Assembly: GCF_036227125.1 (NCBI RefSeq)
Contig: NZ_CP109435.1
Coordinates: forward strand, 5,270,001 to 5,334,000
DNA from: Streptomyces sp. NBC_01485
Lineage (GTDB): Bacteria > Actinomycetota > Actinomycetes > Streptomycetales > Streptomycetaceae
Length of the DNA stretch: 64,000 nt
Direction: 5' to 3'
In this document: positions 17,522-26,961 of the stretch, in pieces
How positions within the stretch are numbered: position 1 is the stretch's first letter
Layout of the letters: every line of letters begins with the position of its first letter
Notes under the pieces: model-generated
What the model was told of the DNA's origin: nothing
What the model saw: only the letters and a program-made list of their open reading frames with translations
Databases searched by the model: none
Translations under genes and position numbers: made by a program

Positions 17522-20500
17522 CGGGCTCCTCCGGATCCGAACACGTTCGGATAACGGTCGACGATCTTCTGCCAGTTGTCAGTGTGCCCGAAGCGGACCA
17601 CCAGCCAGCCCGCGTCCATCAGCCGGTCCTCGGCCTCCTCGTCGCGCTGCTGCTGGGTGGGCCGGTCATGGTGCGGACCATCGACGAAGACGGCGACGTC
17701 AGCACCGGCGAGGCGGTAGACGAAGTCCGGGCGGGCCGCGAGCTCTATCAGCGGGACCTGCGCCTCGTCCGGCACACGCAGCTCCCGGACAGCGAGGAAA
17801 TCGAGGAAGTTTCGCTCCAGTTCACTCTCGCTGTCCTCCTTGAGCATGTTGAGCCGGTCGGCAGGACTGGCTGCCCCACCCGTGCCTCGCACCGTTGCCC
17901 GTGCGATGCCCCTCAACAGCCCAATCGCCTTCGTACGGTCGATCAGCCGGTGCTCGCTCTGGTTCCCGTACGACAGAAGGCAGTCGTAGCAACCGAGTTC
18001 GCAGGGCTCGGGCAGGCCGGCCGCCGCCGGCACGTCCTCACCGGTGTCGGGGTCGGTGTGCACAATACGCAGGGCTTCGGCGGCCGCAGTTGCCAGGGCG
18101 TCCGGTTCGGCCTGCAGGCGGCGCAGCACCCCGGCCCCGCCCTCGGCGCTCTCCGTGAACAGCATCCGGGCCCGGTTGTCCGGGTCCGGCAGTGCGATGG
18201 AGGTCAGCTCGGAGTCCTCCAGCTGGAATGCCGCCTCGACACCGCGCTCAAGGGCGAAACGCAACGTGGTGGCGGTGATCTCGTCAACCGGCTCGGCGAG
18301 ACGCAGAAGGAGGATGTTCCGTCGGTCCTCCACAAAGGGGACCACGGGGCGCGAAATGTCGGCATCCGCAAACGACTCCCGTTCGTCCGATTCGAGGGCT
18401 TCGGCCTGCTTGTCGGGCAGCCATCGGCCGGTCGCAGTGTCGATGCGGTAACCGACCCGTGCCTTGTCCTTGCGTCGTCGTCGTCCCTTGTTGATGACGC
18501 GCAGGCTGGCGGTGTCTCCGTAGGCCAGATCGGCAAGCTTCTGGCCATCGAGGAGAATCTGGGCGTCCAGCCTGGCCGGTCGGTCGCCGTGCGCGTTGAA
18601 CCGGTAGGCGGTTTCCAGCTCGAAGCCTGCCCGGCGTCGTTCTTCCTCGTCGGAGGAGATGCGTTCGCGACGCTCGGTGACGACTGTGGTCAGCCGCATC
18701 AGGTTGGGGATGAGCCCGGTGAGCGCTTCACCGCAGTTGTCGCAGAGATCCGTCCCGGCTTTCTGCTCGTGGAAGTAGCCGCAGTGGCGGCAGAACCGGG
18801 CCGCTTCGGTGTCGATCTCGCCCGGTTCGGCGATGGGCAACTGCACCCGCTTGACCTCGTATCGGGCTCCTTCGTGGTAGATGAGGGCACCGGGGCCGAA
18901 CTCGTTGATGGCTAGGAAGCGGGGGCGTTGCAGGTAGTCGCCCTCAGTACCCGCACCCCGATTTTTGCGGGAGCCTGGGATGTACGCGGCCAGCGGGAGT
19001 CGCGGGAAGGAGTATCCGGGCAGGAACCCCTCAGACGCGAAGTAGCGGTACGTATAGAAGTCGCTGAAATTGTGGCCGAGGCGCTGGCTGTCCTCGTTCC
19101 GCAGCAGCTTGAGCTGGTTCTCGGCCTCGCGCCTGCGACGGGCCGCCTGCTCACGGGACTGGGGGCTCAGCGACTGGTCGAGGACGCGGCGGTTCTGTTC
19201 CTCCTGCTCCGCGAGAGCGCCCCGGTAGAGGTTGCGCCAGCGGTCGCATGCTCGGTCGAAGCCTCGGGCGGCGTTGCGGACGACGTCCTCCAGCCAGCGC
19301 GGGCTCCACCAGCTTGAGGTGTCGAGGTCCGGTACGGACGCGAGCACGTTACGGGCTCGCTCCTCCGCACGGCGGGCCGGTGCCGGATCGAGCATCTGCG
19401 CCCAGATCTCCTCGCGCACCGGATAGCCGCGCATCGAATCAGCGAGATCCAGCACCTCAGGCAGGCTCGAGTGCAGGTCGGCTCCGGTCTCGGCGAGCCA
19501 GATTGCCTGGATGTGGCTGCGGACCAGATCCTCGTTCGCGAGGTCGAGGCGCGGCGGTGCCACCCGCCCTTGCACCATGAGGTGCGACCGACGGAAGTAG
19601 TACTGATCGTGTGCGTTCCCGATGGCGCAGTAGGTGGTGACCAGAGCGGGCTCACCGGAACGTCCCGCGCGCCCGGATCGCTGCGCGTAATTCGCCGGGG
19701 TAGGTGGCACATTGCGCATCGCGACTGTGTTGAGGCTCTTGATGTCGACGCCGAGCTCCATCGTCGGGGAGCAGTACAACAGCGGCAGTCGGCCAGAACT
19801 GAACCGAGCCTCCCGTTCCTCCCGTACGGGCGTGGGGACCTGAGCAGTGTGCTCCGCGGCCTGCAGACCGGCGAGGCTGTGGGCGAGATCCGCGTAGAGA
19901 CCGCGGAAGAAGGCGTTGACGCGCGGTGCGGTGCCACCGTGCCGGCGCCGCAGGAGGTCGCGCATGCCTGCGGAACCGTCTGAAGGCAGCCAGAGCAGCG
20001 AGGATGCCTTCACCCGGTAGCCGGGGGTACCCGTCTCTGACCGTGGCACGGACTCCGTGATCAGGTCTGCTTCGCAGAGCACTTCGAGCAGCCTGCGGAT
20101 CACGAGCTGGGCGTCGTCGACGGTCAGGCGGTCCGACAGATGAGGGAAACAGCTCGGCGCGCGTAGATAGCGGCCGAGCATGGACCGGCCGGTGAAGTGG
20201 ACGTCACTGCGGTACCCGCCGGGCCGCGCCGGCGTTGGGAACACAGCCGCAGGGCGGGGCTCCGGATGACTCTCCGCGAGCGCCCAGGGGCCGGTCAGCC
20301 ACTGGTCGGAGCGCGAACGCACCCGCTCGAAACCGGTGCGGGACAGCACCTCGACGTCGACGGCGAGATTGCGGCGCATCTCATCAAGCACCAGCCGCAG
20401 CAGCTGCTCGCGCTGCTCCTGGGCGGCGTCGGCGAGAGCCACGTGCCCGCTCTCCCAAAGGTCCTCGGCAGCCGCAATCTCACCGAGAGCCGGATAGTCG

Positions 20501-22794
20501 AAAGCCAGGAGCCCGGTCTGCTCCAGGCCCGGCATCGTCACACGCCAGGACCCCTGCAGATCCTGGTACAGAAGGAGTTCCACTACCGCGCGCAGAGCAG
20601 AGGTGACATTCTCCCGCTGATGGCTGAAGCGAACCTCTGCCCTGCCCGCGTAGGACTCCACTGGCAGGGCCAGGGCATCGGTGACACGCTGTGCCAGAGT
20701 GTCGTAGTGCAACCCGGCTGCACCGACGTCGCTCAACGCCTTGACCAGAGCGCCCCGCAGATGCGTCACCTGGACAAAGTCGTTGAAATGCCCGGCCTGC
20801 AGACTGGCGTCCTGACGGTTGTCCACGAAGGTGAGCAGCTTCTGAGCCTCTCGCGGCATCTCCTCGCCGGGTGGCTGGCTGCGCAGACTCCGGACGATGC
20901 TCGCGCTGATCACCGTCATCGCGGAGCTGCGCCCCTCCGAGTCGAGGCTGGCGAGCTTGGCGAAGTCCCGGCCACGGACTTGTTCGTACGAGACCTTGCA
21001 CTCGGGGTTCAGGCAGAACAGGAACGGGGCGGGGACGAAGGCAGCCCTAAGCCCCTCGGCACCGTCGGCAGGTTCAGTGCCGTGGTCGCCTGCGGCTGAG
21101 GGTTCACTCTCCGCGCCGCCGTACCCCATTTCCGTACCGTCGAGGGCCACGGTCACAGGCACCGGAAGAAAGCGCCGACGATTGTCGATCACATCGATAC
21201 CGGATTCCTCGCGCACGAGCCATGAGTCCGGCAGCCGCCCGTCCGCGACAGGAGCCGCCGGCCACGGTGCGGCGGTGCTCACATACAGATAGCCGTCCGC
21301 GGTCTGATCGTCGTCCGACTCGTGATCGTGCCTCGGCTCGTAGGCCACTTGGCCAGCTCTCATCGTCCGGGACACAACGAGGTACTCCTGGCCGCACTCG
21401 CGGCAGAAGGACAAGGGCAGCAGGAGCTTCCCCCGATCGCCCTGGACCACACGCTGGTATCGCCTGGTGGCGTAGCGCGTCGCCTCGGGTTCAAGGCTTA
21501 CATAGACGGTGTCCCCCTTCGACACGAACTGGTGCAGGCGGAAGGCGAACAAGGGACGATGTGTGTCAGGGTCCTTCGCCTTCGCCCCGGCGCGCAGCAT
21601 GTCCTCGATGGCAGCCCTGCACAAGTCCTCGTCCTGGTTCACCAGGGCGGCCAGGCCAACAGCAGCATCGGCTAGCGTGATCGGGCGCTGTCGCTCCAGA
21701 TGCCCGGCCTGGTCCCGCAGACCGAACGTGTTCTCGATCCAGACCGCGAGCGGATCCTCAGTAAGGTCGTCGTAGCTGCGGGTGAGCCGGTCCGGTGCCC
21801 TGAGGACAGCTTCAGTCAACTGCGCCGGCGACGGATCCGGCCCTCGGGTGGCGCGGCGGAGTGTTTCGCCGATTACATGTTCCGGTGCTACGTCCTCCGG
21901 GCCTCCGAAGATCCGGCTGGCCACGCGAGCCACGTCTTTGCGGCGCTCCAGATGATCTCCCTCGTTCGACATGGTCGCTGAGGTTCCGATGCACTGAAGG
22001 CTCCGCGCCTCGCAGGCGTCCCGCACACGCCGCACCAGCAGAGCGACATCCGCTCCCTGCCGGCCGCGGTAAGTGTGGAGCTCGTCCAGGACGAGGAAAC
22101 GCAGATCGCGTGTGGCATTCAGAAAGTTTCCGCGCTCCTTGTCGCGGGTGAGTAGGAGGTCGAGCATCACGTAATTCGTGAGGATGATGTCGGGGCGATC
22201 GCGTAGGATCCGGTGGCGTTCCTCCTCGGAGTCCTGGCCGGTGTAGCGGGCAAAGGTCACCGGCGACGCCTCTGGCCCGTACCCTGCCTGAAGGAACTTC
22301 TCGAGCTCTTTGCGCTGGCTGTTCGCGAGAGCGTTCATCGGGTACACGATCACCGCGCGCGTACGGCGTTGCGTATCGCCCGCGGCGCGTGCACGCAGGA
22401 TGTGGTCCACGATTGGCACGATGTAGCCGAGGCTCTTGCCCGATCCGGTGCCGGTGGTGAGTACGAAGCTCCTGCCAGTGGTGGCTACCTCGATCGCTTC
22501 TCGCTGGTGTCGGTGGAAAGAGATGGGAACGCCGGGAGACCCTTCGGCGTCTTTGCCGGTGCGGAAGATCTTGGAGCACTCGGGGTGCAGCAGCTGGCCC
22601 TTGACGAGCTCGTCAACCGAGCCCCCCGGTTCGAAAAGAGGGTTGATCGACAGCCATGCGTCCGGCCATTGGCCGCCTTCTGCGAGGTCGCGCTCGACGG
22701 CCTCACGAATCCTGGGGTCCCGGATGCCCACGAATGACTCGGTGAACTGCCGGTAGTCAGCGACAAGCTTCCGGTGCAGTTCAAAGACATCCAC
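17518..22794 (-). CDS. Giant DEAD-box/DUF1998 helicase with C-terminal Vsr-like nuclease domain (DruE/DrmAB-like)
   Basis: About 1758 aa from GTG 22794, chosen because GAGAGG stands 11 nt upstream and the conserved sequence begins there; the frame extends in-frame to 22911. Domains: DEAD helicase core with Walker A TTGTGSGKSLGYI (about residue 111), DELHTYRG (235) and GTSATMS; helicase C domain with STMELGVDI-like CSPTMELGVDI and QRSGRAGRSG (about 1035); Zn ribbon CRHCG...CDNCG (about 1340); DUF1998 region ending CELGCYDCLLSYGNQ (about 1597); and a C-terminal Vsr/PD-(D/E)XK-like fold with SESELERNFLDFL, RPDFVY, VAVFVDGPHHD and GWLVVRFG. DrmA plus DrmB, MrfA/YprA and Druantia DruE carry related helicase/DUF1998 parts. 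First gene of the operon; 4-bp overlap with the SNF2 gene. Confidence 0.86.
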   Translation of the reverse strand: MDVFELHRKLVADYRQFTESFVGIRDPRIREAVERDLAEGGQWPDAWLSINPLFEPGGSVDELVKGQLLHPECSKIFRTGKDAEGSPGVPISFHRHQREAIEVATTGRSFVLTTGTGSGKSLGYIVPIVDHILRARAAGDTQRRTRAVIVYPMNALANSQRKELEKFLQAGYGPEASPVTFARYTGQDSEEERHRILRDRPDIILTNYVMLDLLLTRDKERGNFLNATRDLRFLVLDELHTYRGRQGADVALLVRRVRDACEARSLQCIGTSATMSNEGDHLERRKDVARVASRIFGGPEDVAPEHVIGETLRRATRGPDPSPAQLTEAVLRAPDRLTRSYDDLTEDPLAVWIENTFGLRDQAGHLERQRPITLADAAVGLAALVNQDEDLCRAAIEDMLRAGAKAKDPDTHRPLFAFRLHQFVSKGDTVYVSLEPEATRYATRRYQRVVQGDRGKLLLPLSFCRECGQEYLVVSRTMRAGQVAYEPRHDHESDDDQTADGYLYVSTAAPWPAAPVADGRLPDSWLVREESGIDVIDNRRRFLPVPVTVALDGTEMGYGGAESEPSAAGDHGTEPADGAEGLRAAFVPAPFLFCLNPECKVSYEQVRGRDFAKLASLDSEGRSSAMTVISASIVRSLRSQPPGEEMPREAQKLLTFVDNRQDASLQAGHFNDFVQVTHLRGALVKALSDVGAAGLHYDTLAQRVTDALALPVESYAGRAEVRFSHQRENVTSALRAVVELLLYQDLQGSWRVTMPGLEQTGLLAFDYPALGEIAAAEDLWESGHVALADAAQEQREQLLRLVLDEMRRNLAVDVEVLSRTGFERVRSRSDQWLTGPWALAESHPEPRPAAVFPTPARPGGYRSDVHFTGRSMLGRYLRAPSCFPHLSDRLTVDDAQLVIRRLLEVLCEADLITESVPRSETGTPGYRVKASSLLWLPSDGSAGMRDLLRRRHGGTAPRVNAFFRGLYADLAHSLAGLQAAEHTAQVPTPVREEREARFSSGRLPLLYCSPTMELGVDIKSLNTVAMRNVPPTPANYAQRSGRAGRSGEPALVTTYCAIGNAHDQYYFRRSHLMVQGRVAPPRLDLANEDLVRSHIQAIWLAETGADLHSSLPEVLDLADSMRGYPVREEIWAQMLDPAPARRAEERARNVLASVPDLDTSSWWSPRWLEDVVRNAARGFDRACDRWRNLYRGALAEQEEQNRRVLDQSLSPQSREQAARRRREAENQLKLLRNEDSQRLGHNFSDFYTYRYFASEGFLPGYSFPRLPLAAYIPGSRKNRGAGTEGDYLQRPRFLAINEFGPGALIYHEGARYEVKRVQLPIAEPGEIDTEAARFCRHCGYFHEQKAGTDLCDNCGEALTGLIPNLMRLTTVVTERRERISSDEEERRRAGFELETAYRFNAHGDRPARLDAQILLDGQKLADLAYGDTASLRVINKGRRRRKDKARVGYRIDTATGRWLPDKQAEALESDERESFADADISRPVVPFVEDRRNILLLRLAEPVDEITATTLRFALERGVEAAFQLEDSELTSIALPDPDNRARMLFTESAEGGAGVLRRLQAEPDALATAAAEALRIVHTDPDTGEDVPAAAGLPEPCELGCYDCLLSYGNQSEHRLIDRTKAIGLLRGIARATVRGTGGAASPADRLNMLKEDSESELERNFLDFLAVRELRVPDEAQVPLIELAARPDFVYRLAGADVAVFVDGPHHDRPTQQQRDEEAEDRLMDAGWLVVRFGHTDNWQKIVDRYPNVFGSGGAR

Positions 22795-23385
22795 AGCGGC
22801 CAAACCTCTCTCATCCCCTGGTCGGCCTACATCATCGCGCACGCCACTGACATGTGGTGTCGGAGTCTGTCCAGTTATCGCAATTGAAGTGATCTGGGGC
22901 TTCCCCTGCAATCACGGACTCCGCGCTACGCGGGGGTGCGCCACGAGGCGCTGTGTGATCGAGCGGGGGTGGAAGGACTCCGCCGCCTGCCCGTCGAAGC
23001 GGGCAGGCGAAGCTGACGACAGCCTGACCTGGAGGAACGTCGGTGAGAGCGGCAAGCAGTCGTGACGAATTCGGGCCGGTCCAGCACTGCCGGATGGGCC
23101 GGGCTCGGAGAGCGAGACGGGAAGGCGTACACGAGGAACCGGTGTTGTTACGCCTCTCGATAGCCTGCCAGGTCACTCAATCCGGTGGATATGGCCTGGT
23201 TAGGGGCGCGTATCAGTTCTGTTGAGCTCTGCGAACCGGGATCGATCGAGCGCTCTGGCGGATCTCGCTCAGCGCACGCGCCACAAGGTCACCTTGAAGA
23301 CTCCCGGCCCACGCCAGCCCGCGACCTGCAACTTCAGGTTGGACAACTCTCACAGAACCGACCCTCGCGCATTAGGGTGCCGGGT
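22795..23385. other. Intergenic divergent region between defence operon and HAD gene
   Basis: No supportable gene. It must hold the leftward promoter of the six-gene defence operon and the rightward promoter of the HAD gene. The only clear structure is a perfect hairpin at 22984-23009 (CGCCTGCCCG, loop TCGAAG, complement). A TAGGGT hexamer at 23373-23378 sits 7 bp before the HAD start codon and could be a -10 element giving a leaderless message. Confidence 0.5.
22984..23009. promoter_or_regulatory. Perfect 10-bp hairpin in divergent intergenic region
   Basis: CGCCTGCCCG and its exact complement are separated by the 6-nt loop TCGAAG. It may be a terminator protecting either transcription unit or a protein-binding dyad; the sequence does not decide between them. 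Confidence 0.4.
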
Positions 23386-24060
23386 GTGCAGCGCCTCCTA
23401 GTTCTCTTCGACCTCGACAACACCCTCGTGGACAGGCAGAGAGCACTCGCCGACTGGGCCGCCGAGTTCACCACCCGGCACGGTCTGGAGGACGAGGAGC
23501 AGGCGCACGTCCTGGACATGGTGGCTGAGCGGGCCTATCCGTCCACCTTTGATGTGATCCGCGCCCGGTACCAACTAGCCACGTCGACTGCGGAGTTGTG
23601 GCGCGTGTACGTTACCGAAATCGCGGCCATGGTGTCGTGCCCGCCCGAGGTCCTCGACGGCTTGGACGAGCTGCGTGTGGCCGACTGGCGAGTGGGGGTG
23701 GCGACCAACGGTGCGGTGGACATCCAGCGCGCCAAGCTGCGGGCCACCGGTATCGCCGAGCGCGTGGACGGCGTCTTCGTCTCCGAGGAGGCCGATGCTC
23801 GCAAACCGCAGACCCGGCACTTCGCCCTGGCGGCGGCCCGCTGCGGCACCGTGCTGGGCGACGGCGGCTGGATGGTCGGCGACAACCCGGTCAACGACAT
23901 CGGCGGCGGACGCTCTGCGGGGCTCAACACCATCTGGATCGGCAACGACCGCTCCTGGCCGCCGGACGATCCCGGGCCGGACCACACGGTGCCGCATGCA
24001 CGCGCCGCCATCGACCTGCTGCTCCTGCACTCCGCCGACCACGCGAGGACCATGGCATGA
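23386..24060 (+). CDS. HAD-superfamily hydrolase
   Basis: A 224-aa protein from GTG 23386. HAD motif I is LFDLDNTLVDRQ at the very N-terminus, motif II is VGVATNGA, the conserved Lys is in EADARKPQ, and motif III is GWMVGDNPVNDIGGG. This is a phosphatase of the L-2-haloacid dehalogenase/phosphoglycolate phosphatase type; the substrate is unknown. A TAGGGT element just upstream and no ribosome site suggest a leaderless transcript. It overlaps the following dehydrogenase gene by 4 bp (ATGA), so the two probably act on related metabolites. Confidence 0.85.
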   Translation: MQRLLVLFDLDNTLVDRQRALADWAAEFTTRHGLEDEEQAHVLDMVAERAYPSTFDVIRARYQLATSTAELWRVYVTEIAAMVSCPPEVLDGLDELRVADWRVGVATNGAVDIQRAKLRATGIAERVDGVFVSEEADARKPQTRHFALAAARCGTVLGDGGWMVGDNPVNDIGGGRSAGLNTIWIGNDRSWPPDDPGPDHTVPHARAAIDLLLLHSADHARTMA

Positions 24061-24914
24061 CGGACACCGTCGGGCTGCTGCACCCCGGCAGCATGGGATC
24101 CGCCTTCGGCGCCCAGCTGCGCGCCCGCGGCCACATCGTGCTGTGGTGCCCCGACGGACGCAGCGACACAACCCGCCGCCGGGCCGAGCACGCGGGCCTG
24201 GAAGCCGAGGCACTGCCGGAGCTCGTCTCCCGCTCTGACGTGCTGCTCTCCCTGTGCCCTCCCGCCGCAGCGGAGGACACCGCCGCCCAGGTAGCCGAGC
24301 TTGGCATGGCCGGCGCGGGCACGCTCTATGTTGAAGCGAACGCCGTCTCACCGTCGCGCGTGCAGCGAATCGCCGACTGCCTGGCCCCGATGCCGGCTAT
24401 CGATGCCACCGTGGTCGGATCGCCTCCGGTGGGCGGCAAGTCCCCGACGCTCTATCTGTCCGGCCCTGGCGAGAAAGCCGACCGGATCGCCGAACTCTTC
24501 GCCGGCACCGACGTGCAGACCCATGTTCTGGGCGACAGCATCGGCCAAGCCTCCGCTCTCAAGCTCGCGTACTCCAGCTACCAGAAGGTCTCCCGCGTGT
24601 TGGCCGCCGTGGCGTACGGGGCGGCGGACACGTACGGTGTCGCGGACGAGCTGCTGGTGATCGCGGCGAAGCGCACCCGCAGCTACCTCGTGGAGACCGA
24701 TTACATCCCCAAGACCGCTGCTCGTGCCTGGCGTTGGGGCCCAGAACTTGAGGACGCGGCGGCACTGCTCGCCGACGCAGGGCTGCCGGATTCCCTCATG
24801 CGCGCCGCTGCGGCGACGCTCGCCCGGTGGGACGGCAACAGAGACGAGCACCTGGATATCGCCGAGGCACTGGAAGCCCTGCGCGTCGAGGGGGACCTGG
24901 ACAACCCGAGTTGA
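24057..24914 (+). CDS. NAD(P)-dependent beta-hydroxyacid dehydrogenase-like protein (DUF1932 type)
   Basis: A 285-aa protein. The N-terminal Rossmann fold has the dinucleotide motif GLLHPGSMGSAFGAQL, typical of 3-hydroxyisobutyrate/6-phosphogluconate dehydrogenases. The middle has DATVVGSPPVGGKSPTLY, and the C-terminal helical domain contains LKLAYSSYQKVS, where the lysine matches the catalytic Lys of the superfamily; the helical part resembles DUF1932 members. Translation is coupled to the HAD gene. The physiological substrate cannot be read from sequence. Its 3' end converges with a minus-strand kinase gene 24 bp away. Confidence 0.82.
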   Translation: MTDTVGLLHPGSMGSAFGAQLRARGHIVLWCPDGRSDTTRRRAEHAGLEAEALPELVSRSDVLLSLCPPAAAEDTAAQVAELGMAGAGTLYVEANAVSPSRVQRIADCLAPMPAIDATVVGSPPVGGKSPTLYLSGPGEKADRIAELFAGTDVQTHVLGDSIGQASALKLAYSSYQKVSRVLAAVAYGAADTYGVADELLVIAAKRTRSYLVETDYIPKTAARAWRWGPELEDAAALLADAGLPDSLMRAAAATLARWDGNRDEHLDIAEALEALRVEGDLDNPS

Positions 24915-24938
24915 GCAGGGTGTATTGCGCCGAGTCCG

Positions 24939-25499
24939 TCAGGAGCGAGGTGACGTAGCACGGACGATGTCGTTGATCCTCTGTGCTGCTTGACGGGGTT
25001 CCGTCGCCTCCGTGTCTACGCGCAGCTCCCACTCAGCCTGCGGATGAGCCGCAAGATCGGCCTGAGTGGCGTCCCACGCGGCCAGCCGAGCCGCCGTGTC
25101 GGTGTCGCCCCGCTGCGGTGAGCGTCGGGCGGTGGTCTCCTTGGAGCACCACAGCAGAACGCGCACCCAGCGCGCCGGGAAGAGAGCGGCCACCTGCTCC
25201 ATCCCCACCATCTGACCGAGGTGGACGACGGGGGTCCTGCCACCCTCCATGGCCTGGTCGAGGCCGGGCCGGTCGACGACGTAAATGTTGCCGTATCGGT
25301 CGTTGCGATAGATGACGTCGCCGCGTGCCTCCAAGACGGCCAGCTGCTCAGCTGTACTCATCCGGTAGCCCTCGGACTTCCCGGTCCCGACCTTCAGCCG
25401 GGTGAACGGCACGTACCGCGCGTCGAGTTCGGTGAGTGCGGCCGTGATCGTGTCCTTGCCTGTCGCCGGCGGCCCGTACAGCATGATGCCCTGCCTCAC
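24939..25499 (-). CDS. Guanylate kinase-like P-loop phosphotransferase
   Basis: A 186-aa protein from GTG 25499, which overlaps the upstream stop codon (GTGA). The P-loop is MLYGPPATGKDTIT at the N-terminus. RLKVGTGKSEGYRMST and RYGNIYVVDRPGLD recall guanylate kinases, and the C-terminal half has a lid-like Arg-rich segment. It is the second gene of a two-gene leftward unit after the HTH-kinase. Substrate unknown; a small-molecule or nucleotide kinase role is inference. Confidence 0.72.
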   Translation of the reverse strand: MRQGIMLYGPPATGKDTITAALTELDARYVPFTRLKVGTGKSEGYRMSTAEQLAVLEARGDVIYRNDRYGNIYVVDRPGLDQAMEGGRTPVVHLGQMVGMEQVAALFPARWVRVLLWCSKETTARRSPQRGDTDTAARLAAWDATQADLAAHPQAEWELRVDTEATEPRQAAQRINDIVRATSPRS

Positions 25500-26536
25500 G
25501 GAAACATCGTCCCGAAGACCTGGCGTACCTGGTCCGTGAGCGATATCGCGGCGCCGAGCCGGTTGTCGACGACCAAGTGCGGTACGACGGGCCGCAGTTC
25601 GAGATCGATCCCGCTGGCGTACGTGTCCCAGTTCTGGAGTTTCCAGCTGTCCCGGGCGGCGGACCGGAAGCTGATGTACTCGTGCATCGTGTCGAGGTCG
25701 CACTGAATCCAGACGACAGCGACGGTGACGCCACGTGCTTCGCAGCGGTTGATCAGGCGCCGCATCCACCGAGGGTCGGTGGTCTCGGCGATGAAGGGGG
25801 CCGAGAGGACGGTGCTGATCGCGCAGTCGACGTTTGCGTACGCGGTCTCCAGCAGGCACTGGTACTCCAGCGGGCGGACCTTCTCCCGGTAGAGGTCGGT
25901 GTGCCGGTCGTTGGGCTCGCTGCCCATTTCAACAAGGAGGCGCTCGACAAGCGGGCGCGTGATCGGGTCCTTGTCGAGGACGGGCCACCCGGTGAGCTGC
26001 GATACGAAGCGGGCGAACTCCGACTTCCCGCTGCCCGCGTAGCCGCCGACCATCATCAGCGTCGGCCTGTTCGGATCACCGCCCGTGTGACGCCGCTTCC
26101 AGGCATCGAGGATCCGCTGTTGGACGCCCAGGCCGTCGGCGTCCTCCGCGCTCGGTGCCAGCTGGTGCAACGCCCGTTCCACGGCCAGGACATGGGCGCC
26201 GTTCTGCGGTTCGCTCGACGCGGTGAACTTGAGCTTCGTGGCCTCGTCGGGCAGAGCGTTACGGAAGCCGAGCTCCGGCTCGGTCGCGCGGTACAGCAGG
26301 CAGTACGCGCGCCGGTAGTGCGGCCCGGGATAGACCTCACCCTGCTCGTGCTGCCACAGCGTCTGAAAGTTGGCGGCCGGCACCGTGAGCCCCGAGGCCC
26401 TGGCCACCTCGCGCACCTGCTCGCCCGCGCCTTCGAGCGTCAGGCCGTGCGCCTCGCGCTGCTGCCTCAGCTTGTCCGGGCGCCACCCTGGGCGACTCTT
26501 ACCCACCGCGCCTATCGCCTGCCCATTCCTGGTCAT
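25496..26536 (-). CDS. HTH (XRE-like) domain fused to P-loop kinase/AAA ATPase
   Basis: About 346 aa from ATG 26536. Residues 15-110 form an XRE-type helix-turn-helix module (KLRQQREAHGLTLEGAGEQV, with LWQHEQGEVYPGPHYRRAYC). A linker leads to a P-loop kinase domain with GGYAGSGKSEFARF at about 164-177, a DKDPITRPLVE block, and a DTMHEYISFRSAARDSW stretch near the end. Fusion of a DNA-binding module to a kinase suggests a regulator that senses its substrate, as NadR does; this is inference. No good ribosome site exists, and TAGGCT lies 7 bp upstream of the ATG, so a leaderless message is possible. It overlaps the next kinase gene by 4 bp. Confidence 0.75.
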   Translation of the reverse strand: MTRNGQAIGAVGKSRPGWRPDKLRQQREAHGLTLEGAGEQVREVARASGLTVPAANFQTLWQHEQGEVYPGPHYRRAYCLLYRATEPELGFRNALPDEATKLKFTASSEPQNGAHVLAVERALHQLAPSAEDADGLGVQQRILDAWKRRHTGGDPNRPTLMMVGGYAGSGKSEFARFVSQLTGWPVLDKDPITRPLVERLLVEMGSEPNDRHTDLYREKVRPLEYQCLLETAYANVDCAISTVLSAPFIAETTDPRWMRRLINRCEARGVTVAVVWIQCDLDTMHEYISFRSAARDSWKLQNWDTYASGIDLELRPVVPHLVVDNRLGAAISLTDQVRQVFGTMFP

Positions 26537-26961
26537 GATCCGGAGCCTAAGTCTGCCTGTCATGAACCCGTGTGTAAGCGGATGTTGAAAAGTCAGACCA
26601 ACCGGCCATGAGCTGCTGATGAGCAGCTTCGGCAACAGCTTGTGATACTCCGCACACCCCCGAGCCGCTGTCATGGTCACACCGACGCGGCGATCGCTTA
26701 CCCGCCTCGGTCTCCAGTATCCGTACGAGATCGGAGGGGCTCCGCTGTGGCTGTCGATCTGATGCCCGCGTCGTCGCAAAGCTATGCCGTTCTCTTCGTC
26801 TGACGGGCCTTCCAAGGGAGCGATGAACGGCGGCAGGCAGGGAATTCCCGACTGCTGAACTTGCAGTAACCGTGCACTGCAGCCTTTCGGTTTGTAGTGG
26901 CGTGCGCTCAAAAACTCACCGCATTCGCCATGCCTCTTGGGCATCCCTGAAAGGTGGACTC
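26537..26961. other. Divergent intergenic region
   Basis: No gene can be supported. It separates the leftward HTH-kinase gene from the rightward oxidoreductase gene and should contain both promoters. AAAGG at about 26950 is the ribosome site for the GTG start at 26962. No strong repeats were seen. Confidence 0.45.

Noticed and set aside
22794..22911. Longer N-terminus of the DUF1998 helicase from 22911
   Set aside because: The extra 39 residues are not protein-like and the GTG at 22794 has a better ribosome site.
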